Assembly: GCF_032854445.1 (NCBI RefSeq)
Contig: NC_088296.1
Coordinates: 25,863,897-25,927,896 of the forward strand
Reading direction: 5' to 3'
DNA: 64,000 nucleotides
DNA from: Liolophura sinensis
Taxonomy: Eukaryota > Mollusca > Polyplacophora > Chitonida > Chitonidae
A model generated the notes under the pieces. The model did not search any database. It was given only the letters and a program-made list of their open reading frames with translations, and was not told where the DNA came from. Positions 57,856-64,000 of the stretch are shown here, in pieces; the stretch's first letter is position 1, and the number at the start of each line of letters is the position of its first letter. A program made the translations under genes and the position numbers.

Positions 57856-60470
57856 AGGTACACCCCTTGACTTTGTGGGTGATAAGCTGAGGATTTATAC
57901 TGGCTAATACCTAGCTCATGCATAACTTGTTGGAACACACCAGACATGAAATTTGAACCCTGGTCTGACTGTACTGACTTAGGCAGACCAAACATGGTGA
58001 AGAACTTAACTAAAGCCTTAATTACAGTCTTGGCAGTAATATGCCTTAATGAAATTGCCTCAGGGAAACGAGTTGAAGTACACATTATAGCTAACATATA
58101 CTGATTTCCAGACTTTGTCTTAGGTAGCGGACCAACACAATCTATTAAGATTCTACTGAATGGCTCACCAATTGCAGGAATAGGCCTCAAGGCTGCCTTG
58201 GGGATTGTCTGGTTAGGTTTCCCCACTAACTGACATGCATGACAAGACCTGCAAAATTCAGTAACATCTTTTCTTATTCCTGGCCAATAAAAATGACTGA
58301 AAATCTTATGATAGGTCTTATTAACACCTAAATGACCTGCTAACGGCGTTTCATGCGCTATGGTCAGTATGTCTTTACGATAAGACTTGGGCACAACTAC
58401 CTGATGCTTAACTGCCCATTCATCCTCCAACGAAACATCGGGAGGCCTCCACTGCTGCATCAATATGCCAGACTTGACATAGTAGTAGCATGGGTCAGGT
58501 AAAGATTCACCATCTTTAGCTGCATCATTAAACAAGCAAGAAATACTTGGATCACTGTGTTGTTCAGCAATCAACTCAGTCCTACAAAATCGCTGATCAC
58601 CACTAACAGAATTAGTATCTACTTCCTGCTGGCTGTCTAATTTGGAAGAATCTCCATCCAACATGTTGCTGAGAAAAGTCTCGCTCAAATCAACAGTACT
58701 ACCCTGGTCAGTACTGACTTTTCTAGACATAGCTCTTGTAACAACACAGGACGGATATAAACCCGCTATCTCGCTTTCAACTGGCTCTGTGACTGAATTC
58801 AGAGAAGAAGGCTTATCAACCATTAAGGGATCAACAGTAACTTTATCATGTGCTAAGTCATTTCCCAATAACAAATGAATACCCTCAAAAGGTAATGAAG
58901 ACTTAATGCCTACCCTGACAGGTCCAGATATCAAATCTGATGACAAATAAATATCATGAAGGGGAACACTGACAAAGTCACTAGACTCTACACCTCTAAT
59001 AAGGGCACGAACCCCAGAGTATGACTCTTCAGAAAAGGACAGAGTATTCATCAACAACAGAGATTGAGATGCCCCAGTATCCCTTAATATCTTTATAGGG
59101 GTAGCACAAGACATGTCGCTTCTAAGCGACATTGAACCAGAATTGATAAACGGAGCGAAGCTATCCATAGAGCATTTGGGAATCTTATCCAATCCCGTAT
59201 CAGCTAACTCAGATCTGCTTTTAACTGCTGATGTAACTTCCGGCAATGTTTTGTGCATTGCAACACAAAGACCTGTGGGCTTAGACTCATTCTGGGCTTC
59301 CCGTATCCTTTTCAACTTGTAACATTCACTCATCACGTGACCTACCCGCTTGCAAAAATTACAAGTGACCCTATTTCGAGGACTACCATTCCAATCTGAA
59401 CTACGTGAACCATGAGCTGTAGAACCATTGGAGCCTGGTGTAGAACTCTTCTGTGTAGAGCTACCTCTACCTGTTGCATGTGACTGGGTATTTCTACGTA
59501 TAAATGAATTAAATGGCTTACCCGTGTATGTAACCTTATGTGTCAAGGAATAATCATCAGCTAAACTGGCTGCCTCTTCAAGTGTACTCGCCTTCTGCTC
59601 ATCAACGAACACCTTTACATCATTATGAATACAACGCTTGAACTCTTCTACCAGCACAAGCTGACGCAAACTTTCAAAATCCTTGCCTATTTTCTTGGCT
59701 GTACACCAGCGATCAAACAACTGCTCCTTAGCTCGACCAAACTCAACGTATGTCTGATCTCTACCTTTTTCACAGTTACGAAACTTCTGGCGGTAAGCTT
59801 CAGGCACCAATTCATAACCCTTCAAAATTACCTCTTTCACATAGTCATAATTGGAAGCATTCTCTACACTTAACTGAGTGTAAATTTCCCTGGCCTTTCC
59901 AATTAGCACACTCTGTAATAACATAGTCCAGAACTCTTTAGGCCACTTCAAACTATTTGCAATTTTCTCAAAATGCAGAAAATATTTATCCACCTCTTTT
60001 TCCTTAAAGGATGGAACTAACCGAATGTATTTGGTCACATCAAATCCTGAACCCTGTCTACCGGAAGGACCCGGTTTCTCACCTCTCTCTACCTCTAACT
60101 TTTTCATTTCGAACTCCAATTCTCTTTCCCTCTCTCTTTCTCGCCTCTCTCTCTCCTCTCTCTGCACTTTCCTCTCTCTTTCCTCTCTCTGCATTTTCAA
60201 CTTTTCTAACTGTATCTCATGTTCCCTCTCTTTCTCTTTTTCCTCATATTCCCTCTCTTTCTCTCTTTCCTCTTTCTCCAATCTCAACTTTAACTCAAAC
60301 TGCTTAAACTTAAGCTCGGCATCAGACTGACCCTCGAACTCATAATCAGATAATGCAGAACTATCAAATTTACCTATCTCCACTAAATGTTTCAACAAAG
60401 TATACTGCATATCTCTTTTCCTCCATGAAGACTTTACGGACAAACCTAAAAATGTCCCTAACTTAACCAA
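57849..60470 (-). CDS. Gag-protease-integrase polyprotein, longest copy
   Basis: Same as 12198-14636 but 61 codons longer at the N-terminus, because the element is not cut by the tandem junction here. The added part (VKLGTFLGLSVKSSWRKRD, then LLKHLVEIG) resembles the N-terminus expected before a SCAN-type Gag. The frame opens after a TAA without its own ATG; the position used as start is TTG. A likely genuine start, ATG at 60552 with MGDFDPKQFVNAVY, lies upstream in another frame and hits TAG after 22 codons, so an indel in the AT-rich stretch around 60480-60540 separates them. The integrase catalytic Glu is missing as in the other copies. Confidence 0.85.
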   Translation of the reverse strand: MVKLGTFLGLSVKSSWRKRDMQYTLLKHLVEIGKFDSSALSDYEFEGQSDAELKFKQFELKLRLEKEEREKEREYEEKEKEREHEIQLEKLKMQREERERKVQREERERRERERERELEFEMKKLEVERGEKPGPSGRQGSGFDVTKYIRLVPSFKEKEVDKYFLHFEKIANSLKWPKEFWTMLLQSVLIGKAREIYTQLSVENASNYDYVKEVILKGYELVPEAYRQKFRNCEKGRDQTYVEFGRAKEQLFDRWCTAKKIGKDFESLRQLVLVEEFKRCIHNDVKVFVDEQKASTLEEAASLADDYSLTHKVTYTGKPFNSFIRRNTQSHATGRGSSTQKSSTPGSNGSTAHGSRSSDWNGSPRNRVTCNFCKRVGHVMSECYKLKRIREAQNESKPTGLCVAMHKTLPEVTSAVKSRSELADTGLDKIPKCSMDSFAPFINSGSMSLRSDMSCATPIKILRDTGASQSLLLMNTLSFSEESYSGVRALIRGVESSDFVSVPLHDIYLSSDLISGPVRVGIKSSLPFEGIHLLLGNDLAHDKVTVDPLMVDKPSSLNSVTEPVESEIAGLYPSCVVTRAMSRKVSTDQGSTVDLSETFLSNMLDGDSSKLDSQQEVDTNSVSGDQRFCRTELIAEQHSDPSISCLFNDAAKDGESLPDPCYYYVKSGILMQQWRPPDVSLEDEWAVKHQVVVPKSYRKDILTIAHETPLAGHLGVNKTYHKIFSHFYWPGIRKDVTEFCRSCHACQLVGKPNQTIPKAALRPIPAIGEPFSRILIDCVGPLPKTKSGNQYMLAIMCTSTRFPEAISLRHITAKTVIKALVKFFTMFGLPKSVQSDQGSNFMSGVFQQVMHELGISQYKSSAYHPQSQGVYLC

Positions 60471-60659
60471 GTCTTCCTTTAAACTAATTTAACAAAATTA
60501 ACAAATTAACATAAACAGCATTAACAAACTGTTTAGGATCAAAATCTCCCATTGTAAATATTTAGCCACTGAATCATTCACCGTTAAAATTAAGCAATCG
60601 CTTCTCACTTGTGTTTAACTTCAAATATCTGGTGCAAAACAAAAAGGAAACAATCAGTT

Positions 60660-60676
60660 CCCGGACAAGCCCCCCA
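60660..60676 (-). other. primer-binding site
   Basis: Five bases inside the 5' LTR the minus strand reads TGGGGGGCTTGTCCGGG. This resembles the proline-tRNA-complementary PBS used by many retroelements, with one extra G and one C to T change. Retained only in the terminal copy. Confidence 0.6.
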
Positions 60677-60681
60677 ATTTC

Positions 60682-61688
60682 TGTTACGGTATTGAAAACA
60701 GCAACAGAAAACAGACTCAGTGACTCAATATTACAATGTAAACAATGCTTTATATATAAAATGAGACGTACAGTTTTACAGACAGTTCAACAACAACAAC
60801 ATAAAAAAACATACACATCAGTATTACCGGTCTTTAAAAGTTTCCAGTTCACCTTTGCATCCCAAGGAACGAATTCCAGGAGATCCAACGTAAAGACCAT
60901 GGGATAAACACACAATTCACACAAGTCACAAATTGTCCCCGTCCGGTACTTCGCTAGGTTAGCGAACGCGAACACAGTACACAGGTTACACAGAACTGGA
61001 ACAGTCAAGCCTTTGAATGACGTCACACCCGCAGAGCACAACACAGGGTAAATACAGGCATGGAGGTATAATCCACTTTAGAACAGTTTCCCGCAGAAAC
61101 TCACAAACGAGCCGATCAGAGACGTAAAGTAATGTCACCTTGTGGCAGAACGAACGTCCTTTGCAAAACTGAAAACTTCAGTTTAGAGTCCTTGACGACC
61201 TTGTTGGTCAGGTGAGGTCAGCGTGTTAAACAAACTACACAGTCAACACTGTATAATCATAATAAAGATCCGAACACCAATAAACGTGACTTCCGCAGAA
61301 ATTCACATAAACCAGACATCAGTACAACTGTGGTACACAAACGGTGCCGGCATAAAAATCTGTCCCCCCAAATGAAACTGACATCACCAGCTCATACCAA
61401 AATAATGGACTCGATACGAGAGCGTCGCACACTCTCCTGGCTCCCAGTGGATGCAGCAAAAATACCTCCCCTCTGCACAGAAAACACGGCTTATATACGT
61501 GCCAGGTGGATTCAACTATTTTTAAACACAGAGTTTAACAGCCAATGAACAGCCAGTTAAATAAACAGAGCATTGAACAAGGTGCTTTCCATCAGGTCCG
61601 CGCTGTACATATATAACAGGGCTGTTATGCTTTCACAAAGGTCCGCAGACTAACAGTACATGAAGACGTTAAATAGTCATACATAACA
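60682..61688 (-). repeat. 5' LTR (1007 bp, long form)
   Basis: Matches the 589-bp LTRs at both ends. Differences: two substitutions noted, a 9-bp insertion near 60922, a 1-bp deletion (GGGCCTG to GGGCTG), and a 410-bp block at 61047-61456 absent from every 3' LTR. CAG occurs at both edges of the block, so microhomology-mediated deletion from the 3' LTR is the simplest explanation. The minus-strand TATA box is at 61491-61497 and a CRE at 61018-61025. Confidence 0.85.
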
Positions 61689-62492
61689 TTTATATTGTGT
61701 AAATATTAATCAAATGCACGCTATCGCTTCTGAACCGAAATCCCTATAGCACTACTTCCTTTTTGCTGAGTATTTATGTTTCCATGATTCTTGTTTACAC
61801 GTAATGATGAATGAAGGATTATTGCTTAAAGCCTCTTCGGGAATGAGGAAATAAGGAGAGTTTTCTTTTGTCATTGCTTGTAGTCTCATATAGTCACCCT
61901 ACGAGCATTAAATTAGCTTGGTTATATAGGATGCTTCTGGATCATTACGCTACCCTCTCGCGCTAACCAACTGAGCCACAGAGGCCCCTCGACACAAAAT
62001 TGAATCCTGTGGTCACGATGCATGATTACGACATTGCACTATATTTTTTCATAAATAAATCATACATTGACTTGAATTAATCGGCCTGTAAATACCTACG
62101 AATCTTAAACTTAAGCCGGCCTTAACCAAGCTTATAATAGTACGTACACGGATCTATTGTTGCCCGTGAGTGTTTTATTTTGAGAATTGTCTGAACACTA
62201 TTGTTTCTCTGAACAACAACCGTTATAACAACTTCTTTATGTCACAGCAGTGACAAGTCCATGTGGTGGTGACAGTAATACTGACGTTTATAGTACAATG
62301 TTTATTTTCGGAAATTTCTTTTCACAGTGGCGATAGATACGTACATCATGATATCGTCATGATAGCGGTAAATGCAGCAGAACTGTATATGTAAAATGTA
62401 AATTACATCGATATTAGTTTAATCATGTAAAATCTCACTAAGGAGTAACGGCAGAAAAAGATAGAAAAATACATTTACATTTAATCAGCTAG
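61689..62492. other. unique right flank with SINE head fragment
   Basis: Starts with the right TTTAT target duplication. At about 61927-61988 a minus-strand SINE head fragment is visible (CGCGCTAACCAACTGAGCCA, GAGGCCCC). No gene. The block at 62082-62226 is repeated in diverged form at 62731-62841. Confidence 0.6.
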
Positions 62493-62730
62493 GGGGGCCT
62501 CCGTGGCTCAGTTGGTTAGCGCACAGCGTAATGACCCAGGAGCCTATCACCAAGGTGGTCGCTATGAGTTCAAGTCCAACTCATGCTGGCTTCCTCTCCG
62601 TTTGTAAGTGAGAAGGTATGACAGCAACCTGGTCATGGGTTTACCTCGGGTTTCCTCCCACCATAATGCATAATAAGTGAAATATTCTTGAGTACGGCAT
62701 AAAACACCAATCAAATAAATAAATAAATAA
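62493..62730 (+). mobile_element. tRNA-derived SINE
   Basis: Complete plus-strand SINE: head GGCCTCCGTGGCTCAGTTGG (box A), ATGAGTTCAAGTCCAAC (box B-like), core with CCCACCATAATGC, end TAAAACACCAATC and an (AAAT)n tail. Same family as 8569-8843. It interrupts a TAATCGGCCTGTA-type sequence also found at about 62080. Confidence 0.85.
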
Positions 62731-63091
62731 TCGGCCTGTATGTACCTTCTAACCTTTATCCTAGTGTCAGGGTGGAACCATGGCTTCAGTTTTATTTTGA
62801 GTATTGTCTGAATACTATTGTTTCTCTGAACAGCAACCGTGATCGGAGAAGTATAAGAGAAATATAAACTAGTGTATAATGGTTATACACCACTTATCAC
62901 TCCCGGTGTCTTGATAAGTTCAGTTCATACCAACAAGTCTTGAATTCCGTGCTTTCTGACCTGTATTGTCAAAGGCTAAATAGATAAAACTATTGGCGTC
63001 TTTCCACACAACAAGGCAATATCCCACCCCCTGTCATATAGAACAGTCCAGCACTTCTGCCACGGGGGTCACAAGTGTCAGGTTGATAACC
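62731..63091. other. non-coding with short gypsy-derived duplicate
   Basis: At about 62763-62791 the sequence CTAGTGTCAGGGTGGAACCA duplicates part of the gypsy relic at 63099-63128. No gene otherwise. Confidence 0.5.
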
Positions 63092-63184
63092 TATGGTCCT
63101 AGTGTCAGGGTGGAACCATGGCTTCAGTCTGTTAGCATGGATGAGAGCTTTCAACATTCTGGCCTTGACACGCCCAAGACGGTA
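63092..63184 (-). pseudogene. gypsy integrase C-terminal relic
   Basis: Within an open minus-strand stretch (62990-63289), residues reading LIHANRLKPWFHPDTRTI match the V/IH-NRLKP-x-PDTR motif that closes the integrase C-terminal domain of many Ty3/gypsy elements. No other domain survives nearby, and the element differs from the Gmr1-like one (HINMLKPY). A short fragment. Confidence 0.5.
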
Positions 63185-63289
63185 CTTACATTCACGAGGA
63201 GCGGACTGAGCAATGAAAAGACTTTGCCATGGATGTATCAAATTCTTACTCTTGCCTCTCCGACTAATGGTCTCGAACCCTAGCATCAT

Positions 63290-64000
63290 TTCGTGGATGG
63301 ATTATATAGAATATCGTTGATAACAGATAGACTATTTATTTACTTTTTGACAAAAGGCTTAGCAATACCCTAGGCTTGTGTGATGTTTTGTGCAAGGTTG
63401 GAGGTTTTACAGATGAAATGGATTCTAGCAGCAGGGGCTCTCACCTATGTCTCCTATGGCGCCGAAATTGGACATAAGACTGCACCCTAGGCAAATTGCA
63501 TGTAGATGTAACATTTGGCAAGACCGTCCGTGGGAACAATTTGAGAGTAATGCTTTTGTAACATTATTTATCATTTGGCCAAACCTCCGTGAGAATAAGA
63601 CTTTTGTAACAATTGTAACAGTCTCACATGATTTGATTACTTTATACTCTTGATATTGTCTGTTCTGTGTGTGCCGTTTTTTTGAGGCTCATATTTTGTC
63701 CTCTGTAAATTAGGCACAAAAATAGAGTTAAGCCCAGATTTGCACATTTTCCGAGAAACGTCACATGAGGATGTTCTTAATTATAATGTCACTTATTATC
63801 GGGTCTGACCAAAGCCGATAGCTTCCGAGTGCGTGTTGATCTCATAAAATTTTAATCGACTTAAGGAGTTCCAATTTATTTAGATTACAAAAAGTTTTTG
63901 AATTTGGTATCAAGCTAGATGCATTATTAGTGTGCATATCTTACTAGCTTCTGCTAGATAAGGCCTTTATTCAAGACAGCGAGTTTATTTCTAAGGCCAA
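63290..64000. other. non-coding flank
   Basis: No domain-bearing frame, RNA gene or recognisable repeat seen. Confidence 0.45.

Larger units (their letters stand above)
8367..60336. repeat. 11.4-kb macrosatellite / tandem segmental duplication (about 4.5 units)
   Basis: The same sequence recurs at offsets of 11421, 11421, 11421 and 11388 bp (for example the SINE at 8569, 19990, 31411, 42832 and 54220). Units are head-to-tail and nearly identical. The tandem junction, defined by where the last copy departs from the others, is after position 14685 and its equivalents 26106, 37527 and 48948; the last copy departs after 60336. The left end is cut by the scaffold gap, so total copy number is unknown. 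Confidence 0.95.
54018..60336. repeat. macrosatellite unit 5 (partial, terminal)
   Basis: Only the first 6319 bp of the unit. At 60336 it continues into the complete 5' part of the retrotransposon instead of the tandem junction. Differences seen: T to G at 54627, T to C at 56144, A to C at 56759. Confidence 0.9.
56049..61688 (-). mobile_element. Gmr1-like element, LTR-to-LTR copy with TSD
   Basis: The only end-to-end copy (5640 bp). Both LTRs run TGTTA...TAACA on the plus strand and are flanked by the 5-bp duplication TTTAT (56044-56048 and 61689-61693). Next to the 5' LTR is a PBS-like sequence (60660-60676) and next to the 3' LTR a purine-rich tract (56638-56650). It is defective: the gag start is frameshifted, the integrase third catalytic residue is deleted, and the RT fingers/palm are deleted. 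If mobile at all, it would need proteins from an intact relative. Confidence 0.9.

Noticed and set aside
8367-60336. Whole array as a pure assembly duplication
   Set aside because: Unit-specific changes (21553, 36599, the 32-bp deletion at 50514, 51667, 54627, 56144, 56759) argue that the copies are real. Not excluded, only considered less likely.
10398-61688. Active, autonomous retrovirus-like element
   Set aside because: RT fingers/palm and the integrase catalytic Glu are missing in every copy, no envelope frame is visible, and the gag start is out of frame.

Overview
This is animal nuclear DNA, most likely from a marine invertebrate (lophotrochozoan-like: mollusc, brachiopod or similar). 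Coding signals are short and bounded by GT/AG splice sites. There are tRNA-derived SINEs, a Ty3/gypsy-type LTR retrotransposon, a Penelope-like element relic and a 200-N scaffold gap. Nothing looks bacterial: no operons, no Shine-Dalgarno sites. The phylum call is inference from repeat style; I cannot name a species.

Layout. (1) 1-4500 is mostly non-coding and carries three decayed 99-nt ankyrin-repeat exons on the minus strand. (2) 4500-8166 is an accessory block with a C2H2 zinc-finger first exon (5902-6342), four CCAAT boxes upstream, a long CRE-bearing palindrome, repeated sequence modules and a tRNA-Ile(AAT)-like gene. (3) 8167-8366 is a run of exactly 200 N. (4) 8367-60336 is a macrosatellite: four full 11.4-kb units (11421, 11421, 11421 and 11388 bp) plus a partial fifth, differing from one another by only a handful of bases that I could spot. 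(5) 60337-61688 completes the retrotransposon that every unit truncates. (6) 61689-64000 is unique flank with SINE and gypsy debris.

Each macrosatellite unit holds, left to right: a full-length SINE with target-site duplication, a degenerate ~30-bp tandem repeat, a plus-strand ankyrin-type exon carrying a frameshift, a minus-strand LTR retrotransposon, a minus-strand hydrophilic first exon ending at a splice donor, a Penelope-like relic, a SINE tail and a 4 x 37-bp minisatellite. The retrotransposon has gypsy-family domains in copia-like order (Gag-protease-integrase-RT/RNase H), the arrangement known as Gmr1-like. Its Gag has a SCAN-like capsid segment. It is defective: deletions removed the integrase catalytic Glu and the RT fingers/palm.

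The last unit contains the element from LTR to LTR (56049-61688) with a 5-bp TTTAT target duplication. In the other four units the element stops inside gag, at the tandem junction. The amplification therefore happened after the insertion, and one breakpoint lay inside the retrotransposon. Nothing here is a working multi-gene pathway. The interest is in the array architecture, the rearranged retroelement, and the CRE/CCAAT-rich zinc-finger block left of the gap.
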